From assembly GCF_027497255.1 (NCBI RefSeq), contig NZ_CP114903.1, forward strand, positions 5,890,001-5,954,000: a stretch of DNA of 64,000 nucleotides, given 5' to 3'. A program made the translations under genes and the position numbers. The notes under the pieces were generated by a model that saw nothing but the letters and a program-made list of their open reading frames with translations, was not told the origin of the DNA and searched no databases. Positions 39,982-48,382 of this stretch are shown here, one piece after another. The stretch's first letter is position 1; each line of letters begins with the position of its first letter. This DNA comes from Micromonospora sp. WMMD882 (GTDB lineage: Bacteria; Actinomycetota; Actinomycetes; Mycobacteriales; Micromonosporaceae).

Positions 39982-41238
39982 TCAGTTGGACTTCTCCTCG
40001 GCCGCCCGGTCGGTCGCGGCCGACCCGTCGGCCGGCTTCGCCGCCTCGGCCTTGGCCGGCGGCACCCCCGGCACGATCCCGGCCAGGCCGGAGAGCATCT
40101 GACCGAGCTGGGAGGTGACCGCGTCCTTCTGACGGGTGAGGTCCTCGACCTCGCGCCGCGCCGCCTGGGTGGTCAGCTCGGCCTCGGTGCGCGCCTCGTT
40201 GAGCAGGCGCTGCGCCTCGGCCTTGGCCTCGTTCAGCGTCTTGTCGGCAAGCGTCTTCGCCTTGTCGACGGTGTCGGCGGCGGTGCGCTCCGACTCGACC
40301 CGGCGGGCCTCGGCGCGCTGCTCGATCTCCTTTGCCCGCTCCTGCGCGGCCCGGGCCCGCTGCTCGGCCTCACCGACCAGCTTCTGGGTCTGGGCGACCT
40401 GCGCGGCGTGCCGCTCGGACTCCTCGCGCTCGGCCTTCTCCCGCCGCTCGGCGAGCTGCAACTCCAGGGCCTGGAGGTCCTTGTCCCGCTTGTCCCGCGC
40501 GTCGGTGAGCAGCTTCGTCGCCTCGGCGCGCTTCTCCTCGGCCTCCCGGGCCGCCTTCGCCCGCTGCTGGGTGATCTCCCGCTCGGCGGTGGCGCGCAGC
40601 GTGGCGACCTCCCGCTCGACGGTCGACTTCAGCTCGGCCACCTCGTGCGCGGTCACCGTACGGAGCTGCTTGGTCTCCCGCTCGGCGTCGGTGCGGAGCG
40701 TGTCAGCCTCCCGCCGGGCCTGCACCCGCACCTCGGCAGCCTCCCGCTCGGCGGTGGTGCGGACGCTGCCCGCCTCCCGCTCGGCGGTGGCCTTCATCGC
40801 CGCCGCCTCGGCGCGCGCCTTGTCGGTGATCTCCCGGGCTTCCAGGCGGGCCGCGGAGAGAATGCCCTCGGACTCGCGCTTGGCCTCGTTGCGGTGGTCG
40901 TTGGCCTGCTCCTCGGCGAGCCGGAGGATCTGCTCGACCCGGGTGCCGAGACCGGAGAGGGTCGGGCGGCTGTTCTCCTCGAGCTGCTTGTTGGTCTCGG
41001 CGAGCTTCTGCTCCAGCGCCGCGAGCCGCTGCTCGGCCTGGCGCAGCCGGCGCTGCGCGTCGTTCATCCGCTGCTCGGCCTCGGCGCGGGCCTGCTCGGA
41101 CTGGGTCAGCGCGGCGGTCAGCCGGCCGATGAAGTCGTCGACCTGCCCGACGTTGTATCCGCGCAGGCCAACGGTGAAATCGGGCTGGGAGTTCGCGTTA
41201 TCGAAGAACGCCAGAGGGGAGGACTGCTGCTGGGGCAT
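39982..41238 (-). CDS. Coiled-coil polarity/cytoskeletal protein, Scy/FilP-like
   Basis: 418 residues from ATG 41238. The N-terminal FTVGLRGYNVGQVDDFIGRL (about 22-41) is DivIVA-like, followed by LGTRVEQILRLAEEQANDHR and about 300 residues of coiled coil rich in Glu, Arg and Ala (REAGSVRTTAEREAAEVR-type repeats). The tail after about 390 is Pro/Ala-rich. Shares the GTRVEQIL-LAEEQA block with its neighbour, so the two are paralogues. Position next to mce matches Streptomyces scy, although Scy is about three times longer. Confidence 0.75.
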   Translation of the reverse strand: MPQQQSSPLAFFDNANSQPDFTVGLRGYNVGQVDDFIGRLTAALTQSEQARAEAEQRMNDAQRRLRQAEQRLAALEQKLAETNKQLEENSRPTLSGLGTRVEQILRLAEEQANDHRNEAKRESEGILSAARLEAREITDKARAEAAAMKATAEREAGSVRTTAEREAAEVRVQARREADTLRTDAERETKQLRTVTAHEVAELKSTVEREVATLRATAEREITQQRAKAAREAEEKRAEATKLLTDARDKRDKDLQALELQLAERREKAEREESERHAAQVAQTQKLVGEAEQRARAAQERAKEIEQRAEARRVESERTAADTVDKAKTLADKTLNEAKAEAQRLLNEARTEAELTTQAARREVEDLTRQKDAVTSQLGQMLSGLAGIVPGVPPAKAEAAKPADGSAATDRAAEEKSN

Positions 41239-41519
41239 TGGCACATACTCGCAGACGCCCCGGGGTGCTTCCAAGAGCGGTGTGGAGCTTTCCGTGTCCT
41301 CTTTACATGGTCAACTTCGCCCGCCGGAGGAGTGCCCGGGACCGGCGATCTTGGCAGCTCCGGGCCGACGCGGACGGTGTCCGGGGTGGGGTGGAAAAGG
41401 GTCGGCGTCCGACACGCCGCCCTTTTCCCCCACCACCGGTATCGATCGATTGGGCGCCGGCGGGCCGGGGGTTAGGAAGGGCCCCCTGCTATGCGCCAGG
41501 CGTTAAGAAGGGGCCTTCC
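41239..41519. other. Gap between mce and the coiled-coil gene
   Basis: 281 bases holding two hairpins (41393-41428 and 41473-41522), both noted separately, and presumably the promoter of the minus-strand coiled-coil gene near 41250-41300. TTTACATGGT (41289-41298) is AT-rich but no promoter was assigned with confidence. Confidence 0.4.
41393..41428 (-). terminator. Hairpin terminator downstream of mce
   Basis: Arms 41393-41408 and 41414-41428 pair through GGAAAAGGG and CGGCGT blocks with a single bulged base and a 5-base loop. A run of T is built into one arm. It lies about 90 bases after the mce stop. Confidence 0.6.
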
Positions 41520-41522
41520 TTA
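41473..41522. repeat. REP-like hairpin adjoining the mce stop codon
   Basis: TAGGAAGGGCCCC (41473-41485) pairs with GGGGCCTTCCTTA (41510-41522) allowing one bulge, around a 24-base loop with CGTTAAGAAG. From memory, similar GGAAGGGCCCC palindromes recur between Micromonospora genes; this needs a genome search. One arm includes the mce stop codon. Confidence 0.55.
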
Positions 41523-41990
41523 CTCTTCGGCGGGCTGGACGAGTTCGACGAGGACGCCGCCGGCGTCCTTGGGGTGGACGAAGTTGATCCGGGAGCCGGC
41601 GGTGCCCCGGCGCGGGGTCTCGAAGAGCAGCCGCATGCCGCGTTCCCGCAGCGCCGCGCAGGCCCGGTCGATGTCGACCACGGTGTACGCGACCTGCTGC
41701 ACCCCGGGGCCGCTACGGTCCAGGAACCTCGCGATCGTCGACTCCGGGGTCAGCGGGGCGAGCAGTTGCACGCGACCGCCGTCGGCGGTCGGGCCGACCG
41801 CCAGCATCGCCTCGCGTACGCCCTGCTCGGTGTTGGTCTCGGTGTGTACGCAGCGCATGCCGAAGACGCGCCGGTAGAAGTCGATCGCCGCGTCCAGGTC
41901 GGCGACCGCCACGCCCACGTGGTCGATTCGGCGGATGCCGATGTCTGTGACGTAGTCCGCAGCGGGCTCGACGGGGAGGTTCTCAGCCAT
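41520..41990 (-). CDS. mce: Methylmalonyl-CoA epimerase
   Basis: Interconverts the (R) and (S) forms of methylmalonyl-CoA. 156 residues, a vicinal-oxygen-chelate fold with metal ligands in IDHVGVAV (His near 24), a central GVQQVAYTV region and a C-terminal VLVELVQP (Glu). ATG 41990 was chosen because CAGACT lies 6 bases upstream (leaderless); the frame continues to 42011. Divergent from the thiolase gene, with operator site C between them. Confidence 0.92.
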   Translation of the reverse strand: MAENLPVEPAADYVTDIGIRRIDHVGVAVADLDAAIDFYRRVFGMRCVHTETNTEQGVREAMLAVGPTADGGRVQLLAPLTPESTIARFLDRSGPGVQQVAYTVVDIDRACAALRERGMRLLFETPRRGTAGSRINFVHPKDAGGVLVELVQPAEE

Positions 41991-41996
41991 GGCGCT

Positions 41997-42002
41997 AGTC
42001 TG
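41997..42002 (-). promoter_or_regulatory. -10 element of mce
   Basis: CAGACT on the minus strand, 6 bases before ATG 41990 and directly next to operator site C. Confidence 0.45.
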
Positions 42003-42004
42003 GC

Positions 42005-42018
42005 CGAACACTCGTTAA
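42005..42018. promoter_or_regulatory. Candidate acyl-CoA regulon operator, site C
   Basis: CGAACACTCGTTAA matches TKARCGATCGYTMA at 11 of 14 positions, the weakest of four sites. It lies in the 65-base gap between divergent mce and thiolase genes, overlapping the upstream promoter region of both. Confidence 0.45.
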
Positions 42019-42055
42019 GGCGTACAGGTTCGGCCACCCCCTCGGAGGCAGGCAC

Positions 42056-43255
42056 ATGGCTTCGGTGATCGTCAGCGGCGCGCGGACCCCGATGGGCCGC
42101 CTGCTCGGCAACCTCAGGGACCTCCCGGCGACGAAGCTCGGCGGCGTGGCGATCAGGGCGGCGCTGGAGCGCGCCGGGGTGGCCCCCGAGCAGGTGCAGT
42201 ACGTCATCATGGGTCAGGTGCTCCAGGCCGGCACGGGGCAGATCCCGGCCCGGCAGGCCGCCGTCGAGGCGGGCATCCCGATGTCGGTGCCGGCGCTGAC
42301 CATCAACAAGGTCTGCCTCTCCGGGCTCGACGCGATCGCGCTGGCCGACCAGTTGATCCGGGCCGGCGAGTTCGACGTCGTGGTGGCCGGCGGCATGGAG
42401 TCCATGACCAACGCCCCGCACCTGCTGCTCGGTCAGCGTGCCGGCCACAAGTACGGCGACGTGACGATGAAGGACCACATGGCGCTGGACGGGCTGACCG
42501 ACGCCTGGGACTGCTGCTCGATGGGGGAGTCCACCGAGCGGCACGGCGTACGGCACGGCATCACCCGCGCGGAGCAGGACGCGTTCGCGGCGGCCAGCCA
42601 CCAGCGCGCCGCCGCCGCCCAGAAGAACGGCCACTTCGCCGAAGAGATCACCCCGGTGATCATCCCGCAGCGCAAGGGCGACCCGCTGGTGATCAGCGAG
42701 GACGAGGGCATCCGCCCGGACACCACCGTCGAGTCCCTGGGCAAGCTGCGGCCGGCGTTCGCCAAGGACGGCACGATCACCGCCGGCAGCGCGTCGCCGA
42801 TCTCCGACGGGGCCGCCGCGGTGGTGGTGATGAGCAAGGCCAAGGCCAAGGAGCTGGGGTTGACCTGGCTGGCCGAGATCGGCGCGCACGGCAACGTGGC
42901 CGGGCCGGACAACTCCCTGCACTCGCAGCCGTCCAACGCGATCGTCCACGCCCTGCGCAAGGGCGGGCTGAGCGTCGCCGACCTCGACCTCATCGAGATC
43001 AACGAGGCGTTCGCCGCGGTCGGCATCCAGTCCACCCGTGACCTCGGCGTCGACCCGGACATCGTCAACCCGAACGGCGGGGCGATCGCCCTCGGCCACC
43101 CGATCGGCATGTCCGGGGCGCGGCTGGTGCTCACCCTGGCGCTGGAGCTGAAGCGGCGTGGCGGCGGCACCGGCGCGGCGGCGCTGTGCGGCGGCGGCGG
43201 CCAGGGCGACGCCCTGATCATCCACGTGCCGGCCGAGGGCGAGCAGGTCAGGTGA
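42056..43255 (+). CDS. Acetyl-CoA C-acetyltransferase (thiolase)
   Basis: Condenses two acetyl-CoA to acetoacetyl-CoA or the reverse. 399 residues. Acyl-enzyme Cys in [12 protein letters not shown] (near 89), NEAF (about 320), [16 protein letters not shown] with the active His, and the second Cys in [11 protein letters not shown] near 382. ATG 42056 follows GGAGGCA. Last codon overlaps meaB by 4 bases. Controlled, by inference, through operator site C. Confidence 0.94.
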   Translation: MASVIVSGARTPMGRLLGNLRDLPATKLGGVAIRAALERAGVAPEQVQYVIMGQVLQAGTGQIPARQAAVEAGIPMSVPALTINKVCLSGLDAIALADQLIRAGEFDVVVAGGMESMTNAPHLLLGQRAGHKYGDVTMKDHMALDGLTDAWDCCSMGESTERHGVRHGITRAEQDAFAAASHQRAAAAQKNGHFAEEITPVIIPQRKGDPLVISEDEGIRPDTTVESLGKLRPAFAKDGTITAGSASPISDGAAAVVVMSKAKAKELGLTWLAEIGAHGNVAGPDNSLHSQPSNAIVHALRKGGLSVADLDLIEINEAFAAVGIQSTRDLGVDPDIVNPNGGAIALGHPIGMSGARLVLTLALELKRRGGGTGAAALCGGGGQGDALIIHVPAEGEQVR

Positions 43256-44241
43256 GCGAGCCGGGCACCGCGACGCCGTCGATCCGGCGCAGTCGGGACG
43301 TGCCGCTGCTGGTGGAGCGGGCCCGCGCCGGTGACCCGCGCGCGGTGGCCCGGCTGATCACCCTGGTGGAGAACGGCGACGAGGCGCTGCCGCAGGTGGC
43401 GGCGGCGCTCGCGCCGTACGCCGGGCAGGCCCAGGTGGTCGGCCTGACCGGGTCGCCCGGGGTGGGTAAGTCGACCACCACCAACGAGCTGGTCCGGGCG
43501 CTGCGGGCGCGCGGCCATCGGGTCGGGGTGCTGGCCGTCGACCCGTCCAGCCCGTTCACCGGCGGGGCGATCCTCGGCGACCGGGTCCGGATGCAGGACC
43601 ACGCCACCGACCCGGGCGTCTACATCCGCTCGATGTCCAGCCGGGGGCACCTCGGCGGGCTGTCGGCGGCCACCCCGCAGGCGGTCCGGGTGCTGGAGGG
43701 CGCCGGCTGCGACGTGGTGCTGGTCGAGACGGTCGGGGTGGGTCAGGCCGAGGTCGAGGTGGCCTCGCTGGCCGACACCACGCTGGTGCTGCTGGCCCCG
43801 GGCATGGGCGACGCGATCCAGGCGGTCAAGGCCGGCATCCTGGAGATCGCCGACGTCTTCGTGGTCAACAAGGCCGACCGGGACGGCGCGGACGCCACCG
43901 TCCGCGACATCAACGGCATGATCGCGCTGGGCGAGCGCGGGCCGGGCCAGTGGCGTCCGCAGGTGGTGCGCGCGGTGGCCGTCCGGGGCGAGGGCGTCGA
44001 CGACGTGGCCGCCGCGATCGACAAGCACCGGGGCTGGCTGGTCGAGCACGGCGAGCTGCGCCGCCGCCGGGAGGCGCGGGCCGCCGCCGAGATCGAGGCG
44101 ATCGCGCTCGGCGCGCTCCGGGCCCGGATCGGCTCACTACGTGACGGTACGGGGCTGACGACGCTCGCCGCGAAGGTGGCCGAGGGCGCCCTCGACCCGT
44201 ACGCGGCGGCCGACACGCTCCTCGCCGAGTTGGGCCGGTGA
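43252..44241 (+). CDS. meaB: MeaB/ArgK-type G-protein chaperone of acyl-CoA mutase
   Basis: GTPase that loads adenosylcobalamin into, and protects, B12-dependent acyl-CoA mutases. 329 residues. P-loop [15 protein letters not shown] (about 63-77), [19 protein letters not shown], an [12 protein letters not shown] switch (about 160-171) and NKAD specificity motif. GTG 43252 overlaps the thiolase stop (GTGA), so translation is coupled. The next gene is its likely client. Confidence 0.94.
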   Translation: MSEPGTATPSIRRSRDVPLLVERARAGDPRAVARLITLVENGDEALPQVAAALAPYAGQAQVVGLTGSPGVGKSTTTNELVRALRARGHRVGVLAVDPSSPFTGGAILGDRVRMQDHATDPGVYIRSMSSRGHLGGLSAATPQAVRVLEGAGCDVVLVETVGVGQAEVEVASLADTTLVLLAPGMGDAIQAVKAGILEIADVFVVNKADRDGADATVRDINGMIALGERGPGQWRPQVVRAVAVRGEGVDDVAAAIDKHRGWLVEHGELRRRREARAAAEIEAIALGALRARIGSLRDGTGLTTLAAKVAEGALDPYAAADTLLAELGR

Positions 44242-44269
44242 CGAGACTACCGGCCGGTACCCGTTCGCC

Positions 44270-44283
44270 TTAGCGATCGTTCA
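44270..44283. promoter_or_regulatory. Candidate acyl-CoA regulon operator, site D
   Basis: TTAGCGATCGTTCA matches TKARCGATCGYTMA at all 14 positions and covers the -35 region of the mutase promoter. It is the best of the four sites. Confidence 0.65.
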
Positions 44284-44293
44284 GGGCGGCATC

Positions 44294-44299
44294 TACACT
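44294..44299 (+). promoter_or_regulatory. -10 element of the acyl-CoA mutase gene
   Basis: TACACT, 18 bases after a TTAGCG -35-like hexamer that is part of operator site D. The leader is about 30 bases with AGGAGGAG. Confidence 0.5.
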
Positions 44300-44336
44300 C
44301 GACGTGCAGCCGAGGACTCGAGGAGGAGCCCTGCGC

Positions 44337-46025
44337 ATGAACGCCGACGAGATCGCCGCCGGACGGGCCCGCTGGCAGGCCCGGTACGACGCCGCGCGTA
44401 AGCGGGACGCGGACTTCACCACGCTCTCCGGGATGCCGGTCGAACCGGTGTACGGCCCGCCGGACGGGGTCGACCACCCCGGCTTCGAGCGGATCGGCTG
44501 GCCGGGCGAGTACCCGTACACCCGGGGGTTGCACCCCACCGGCTACCGGGGGCGGACCTGGACGATCCGGCAGTTCGCCGGGTTCGGCAACGCCCGGCAG
44601 ACCAACGAGCGCTACAAGATGATCCTCGGCGCGGGCGGCGGCGGGCTCTCCGTCGCGTTCGACATGCCGACCCTGATGGGTCGGGACTCCGACGACCCGC
44701 AGGCGCTCGGCGAGGTCGGCCACTGCGGCGTCGCCATCGACAGCGCCGCCGACATGGCGGCGCTCTTCGACGGCATCGACCTGGCCGGGGTCACCACCAG
44801 CATGACCATCTCCGGTCCGGCCGTGCCGGTGTTCTGCATGTACCTGGTCGCCGCCGAGCGGCAGGGCGCGGACCTGGCGGCCCTCGACGGCACGTTGCAG
44901 ACCGACATCTTCAAGGAGTACATCGCCCAGAAGGAGTGGCTGTTCGACCCCGAGCCGCACCTGCGTCTGATCGGTGACCTGATGGAGTACTGCGCGGCCG
45001 AGATCCCGCGCTACAAGCCGCTGTCGGTCTCCGGCTACCACATCCGCGAGGCCGGCTCGACCGCCGCGCAGGAGCTGGCGTTCACCCTCGCCGACGGGTT
45101 CGGCTACGTCGAGCTGGGCCTGTCGCGCGGGCTGGACGTGAACGTCTTCGCCCCCGGGCTGAGCTTCTTCTTCGACTCGCACCTCGACTTCTTCGAGGAG
45201 ATCGCCAAGTTCCGGGCCGCCCGCCGGATCTGGGCCCGCTGGCTGCGCGACGTCTACGGCGCCACCAGCGAGAAGGCGATGTGGCTGCGGTTCCACACCC
45301 AGACCGCCGGGGTGTCGCTGACCGCCCAGCAGCCGGTCAACAACGTGGTCCGGACCGCCGTCGAGGCGCTGGCGGCGGTGCTCGGCGGCACCAACTCGCT
45401 GCACACCAACGCCCTCGACGAGACCCTCGCCCTGCCGACCGACTCGTCCGCCGAGATCGCCCTGCGCACCCAGCAGGTGCTGATGGAGGAGATCGGCGTG
45501 ACCAACGTGGCCGACCCGCTGGGCGGCGCCTGGTACGTCGAGGCGCTCACCGACCGGATCGAGGCCGAGGCGGAGGAGATCTTCGCCCGGATCCGCCAGT
45601 TGGGCGGGGACGGTCCGCACCAGATCGGCCCGATGACCTCCGGCATCCTGCGGGGCATCGAGGAGGGCTGGTTCACCGGCCAGATCGCCGAGGCGGCCTT
45701 CACCTACCAGCAGGCGCTGGAGAAGGGCGACAAGAAGATCGTCGGGGTGAACTGCCACACCGGCACCGTCGCCAAGGAGCTGGAGATCCTGCGCATCTCC
45801 CACGAGGTCGAGCTGGAGCAGCGTGAGCTCCTCGCCGAGCGGAAGGCCGGGCGGGACAACGCCGCGGTCGCCGCGGCCGTCGGGAAGATGGTGGCGGTCA
45901 GCCGTACCGGGGAGAACATGATCCCGGCGATGCTCGACGCGGTCCGGGCCGAGGCGACCCTCGGCGAGATCTGCGACGCGCTGCGCGCCGAGTGGGGCGT
46001 CTACCGCGAGCCGGCCCGGTTCTGA
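44337..46025 (+). CDS. icmA: Isobutyryl-CoA mutase large subunit (methylmalonyl-CoA-mutase family)
   Basis: 562 residues from ATG 44337. TIM-barrel catalytic domain only; there is no C-terminal DxHxxG cobalamin-binding domain, so a separate small subunit is needed. Two specificity residues decide the call: F80 (WTIRQFAGF) and Q198 (KEYIAQKEW) replace the Tyr and Arg of methylmalonyl-CoA mutase and match, position for position, those known for Streptomyces isobutyryl-CoA mutase. It would interconvert isobutyryl-CoA and n-butyryl-CoA using adenosylcobalamin. No icmB is in the window. Preceded by meaB and operator site D. Confidence 0.88.
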   Translation: MNADEIAAGRARWQARYDAARKRDADFTTLSGMPVEPVYGPPDGVDHPGFERIGWPGEYPYTRGLHPTGYRGRTWTIRQFAGFGNARQTNERYKMILGAGGGGLSVAFDMPTLMGRDSDDPQALGEVGHCGVAIDSAADMAALFDGIDLAGVTTSMTISGPAVPVFCMYLVAAERQGADLAALDGTLQTDIFKEYIAQKEWLFDPEPHLRLIGDLMEYCAAEIPRYKPLSVSGYHIREAGSTAAQELAFTLADGFGYVELGLSRGLDVNVFAPGLSFFFDSHLDFFEEIAKFRAARRIWARWLRDVYGATSEKAMWLRFHTQTAGVSLTAQQPVNNVVRTAVEALAAVLGGTNSLHTNALDETLALPTDSSAEIALRTQQVLMEEIGVTNVADPLGGAWYVEALTDRIEAEAEEIFARIRQLGGDGPHQIGPMTSGILRGIEEGWFTGQIAEAAFTYQQALEKGDKKIVGVNCHTGTVAKELEILRISHEVELEQRELLAERKAGRDNAAVAAAVGKMVAVSRTGENMIPAMLDAVRAEATLGEICDALRAEWGVYREPARF

Positions 46026-46107
46026 CCCCTGACCAGCCGTGGAAGTCACAGGTGTCGGCACGTCGGCTGAGCTGACTTGGGCCGGGCACGTGCGAGACTA
46101 GATAACC

Positions 46108-47031
46108 ATGAGCGACCCACGGATCACCTCGTCGATCTTCACCCGCGGCGCGGTCGACCTCAGCGCGCTGCGCCCGTCCACCCCCAGTCCCGCCGCCCGT
46201 CCCGCCGCCCCCACCCAGGCCGGCCCGCCCGCCGCGATGCCGGGGGCGGCCACACCGGGCGCCGGCGTCGTCGTGGACGTGACCGAGGCGACCTTCCAGA
46301 CCGAGGTGCTGGAACGCTCGCTCACCACGCCCGTCGTGATCGACTTCTGGGCCGACTGGTGCGAGCCCTGCAAGCAGCTCTCCCCGCTGCTGGAGATGCT
46401 GGCCGCCGAGGGCGGCGGCGCGTGGGTGCTCGCCAAGGTCGACGTCGAGGCCAACCCCCGGCTGGCCCAGATGTTCCAGATCCAGAGCATCCCGATGGTC
46501 TACGCGGTGGTCGGGGGTCGCCCGGTCGACGCGTTCGCCGGCGTGGTGCCCGAGGCGAACCTGCGGCAGTGGGTCCAGGCCGTGCTCAAGGCCGGTGGCG
46601 TCACCGTCGAGACGCCCGGCGACCCCCGCCTCGACGAGGCCGACGACGCGCTGATGGGCGGCGACCTCGACGCGGCCGAGGCGGCGTACCGGAAGATCCT
46701 CGCCGAGACCCCGGCGGACGCCGCGGCCGAGGCGGGGCTGGCCCAGGTCGGCCTGGCCCGCCGGGTGGGCGGCGCCGACCCGGCCGCCGCGCTCGCCGCC
46801 GCCGCGGCCACCCCGGACGACGTGGCGGCGCAACTGCTCGCCGCCGACATCGAGGTGCTCAGCGGTCAGGCCGAGGCGGCTTACGCCCGACTGGTCGCCG
46901 TGGTGCGCCGGACGGCCGGGGACGAGCGCGAGCAGGCCCGCCAGCACCTGGTGTCGCTGTTCACCATCGCCGGGCCGGACGATCCCGCCGTCGGCAAGGC
47001 CCGCCGAGCTCTGGCCAGCGCCCTGTTCTGA
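46108..47031 (+). CDS. Thioredoxin-domain/TPR protein, YbbN (CnoX)-like
   Basis: 307 residues. Pro/Ala-rich N-terminus, then a thioredoxin fold (about 50-155) with VIDFWADWCEPCKQLSP, an intact CEPC pair. The C-terminal half (about 170-307) is helical TPR-like (DALMGGDLDAAEAAYRKILAE). The family links redox protection to chaperones. GAGACT 8 bases upstream of ATG 46108 may be a leaderless -10. Confidence 0.9.
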   Translation: MSDPRITSSIFTRGAVDLSALRPSTPSPAARPAAPTQAGPPAAMPGAATPGAGVVVDVTEATFQTEVLERSLTTPVVIDFWADWCEPCKQLSPLLEMLAAEGGGAWVLAKVDVEANPRLAQMFQIQSIPMVYAVVGGRPVDAFAGVVPEANLRQWVQAVLKAGGVTVETPGDPRLDEADDALMGGDLDAAEAAYRKILAETPADAAAEAGLAQVGLARRVGGADPAAALAAAAATPDDVAAQLLAADIEVLSGQAEAAYARLVAVVRRTAGDEREQARQHLVSLFTIAGPDDPAVGKARRALASALF

Positions 47032-47104
47032 CGCCACCACCACCCCCAGACGGCAGCGCGGGCCGGCGGTGGCCGGCCCGCCCGACACCTGAGGACGGGA
47101 GCCC

Positions 47105-48238
47105 ATGATGCGCCGGATCGCCGTCCTCGACGCGCCGACGAACCTCGGCCTGCGCCCACCCACGTTCACCTCCGTGCCGGGCTGCGGGAAGGCCCCGGGC
47201 GCGCTGCGCGACCACGGCCTGCTCGCCCGGCTGCGGGCCCGGGACGCCGGCTGCCTCACCCCGCCCCGGTACGACCCGGGGGACTGGCGGCCCGGTGACG
47301 GCGTCTGCCACGCGCGGGAGATCTCCGCGTACTCGACGGCGCTGGCCGGTCGGATCGGCGACGTCATCGACCGGGGCGAGTTCCCGGTGGTGCTCGGCGG
47401 GGACTGCTCGGTGCTGATCGGCTCGGCGTTGGCGATGCACCGGCTCGGTGAGGCGGTCGGCGGCCGGATCGGGCTGGTCTTCGTGGACGGGCACTCCGAC
47501 TTCCGGCACCCCGGCAACGCCTCCTACGTCGGCGCCGCCGCCGGTGAGGATCTCGCCCTGGTCACCGGCCGCGGTCAGGCCGACCTGGCCGCGATCGAGG
47601 GCCGCCGGCCGTACTTCCGGGACGTCGACGTGGTGGTGCTCGGCATCCGGGCCCAGGACGAGTACCGGCTCGACCTCCAGGCCGCCGGCATCGTGAACCG
47701 GCCGGTGCCGGCGCTGCGCGCCGAGGGCGCGGCCCGTACCGCCCAGTGGGCGCACGAGCAGTTGGCCGACTGCGCCGGCTACTGGGTGCACGTCGACGTG
47801 GACGTGCTCGACCCGGCGGTGATGCCGGCGGTGGACGCCCCCGACCCGGGCGGGATCGCCTTCGCCGAGCTGGAGATCCTGATCGCCGGCCTGGTCGACA
47901 CTCCGCACTGCCTCGGCATCGAGCTCACCGTCTTCGACCCCGACTACGACCCGGACGGCTCCTACGCCGCCGAGATCGTCAACACGCTGGTGGCCGGGCT
48001 GGCCCCGGTCTCCGCGCCGGCCGCGACAGCCCCCCGCCTGCTGGCCCCCCGTCCGGCCGGCTCGCGCGCCACCGTCGGCTCCGGCCACGCGCGCCCGGCC
48101 GTCGGCTCCGGCCACGCGACCGTCGCCTCCGTCGACGCCGCGGCGGCGGACGACCTGGCGGTGGTGCCCGAGTCGACATCGGACGGCCAGCAGCCGGCGC
48201 CGTTGGACGAGGCGCTGCCGGACCTCGACCGGGCCTGA
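47105..48238 (+). CDS. Arginase/agmatinase-family ureohydrolase
   Basis: 377 residues; binuclear-manganese hydrolase fold. Metal-binding motifs are VLGGDCSVL (usually GGDHS, so the His ligand is a Cys), VFVDGHSDF (D-x-H-x-D) and HVDVDVLDP (D-x-D). The Ala/Pro-rich tail after about 300 is disordered. Could act on arginine, agmatine, guanidinobutyrate or formiminoglutamate; substrate not decided. ATG 47105 or 47108 after GGGAG. The GGDCS form also occurs in other actinobacterial members, so it may still be active. Confidence 0.82.
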   Translation: MMRRIAVLDAPTNLGLRPPTFTSVPGCGKAPGALRDHGLLARLRARDAGCLTPPRYDPGDWRPGDGVCHAREISAYSTALAGRIGDVIDRGEFPVVLGGDCSVLIGSALAMHRLGEAVGGRIGLVFVDGHSDFRHPGNASYVGAAAGEDLALVTGRGQADLAAIEGRRPYFRDVDVVVLGIRAQDEYRLDLQAAGIVNRPVPALRAEGAARTAQWAHEQLADCAGYWVHVDVDVLDPAVMPAVDAPDPGGIAFAELEILIAGLVDTPHCLGIELTVFDPDYDPDGSYAAEIVNTLVAGLAPVSAPAATAPRLLAPRPAGSRATVGSGHARPAVGSGHATVASVDAAAADDLAVVPESTSDGQQPAPLDEALPDLDRA

Positions 48239-48382
48239 CCGGCTGGTCGAGGTCCCACCGGACGAGGGCCCGTGCAGGGTCGACTCCCGATCGCCGAAAC
48301 GGGGGTCTCGCCGGGCGGGGATACCGCGATATCCCGGATCTCGCGGCGGCCCGCCCCGGATCTCGCGGCGGACCGCCACGGA

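Noticed and set aside
37753..41506. Plus-strand open frames over the coiled-coil genes (long Arg/Ser- or Leu/Gly-rich translations)
   Set aside because: Repetitive shadows of the coiled-coil repeats; the minus frames start with conserved DivIVA-like motifs and proper start codons.
44200..44336. Cobalamin riboswitch before the mutase gene or the adenosyltransferase gene
   Set aside because: The mutase leader is about 30 bases and the adenosyltransferase appears leaderless, leaving no room for the ~200-base element; no B12-box-like motif was seen.
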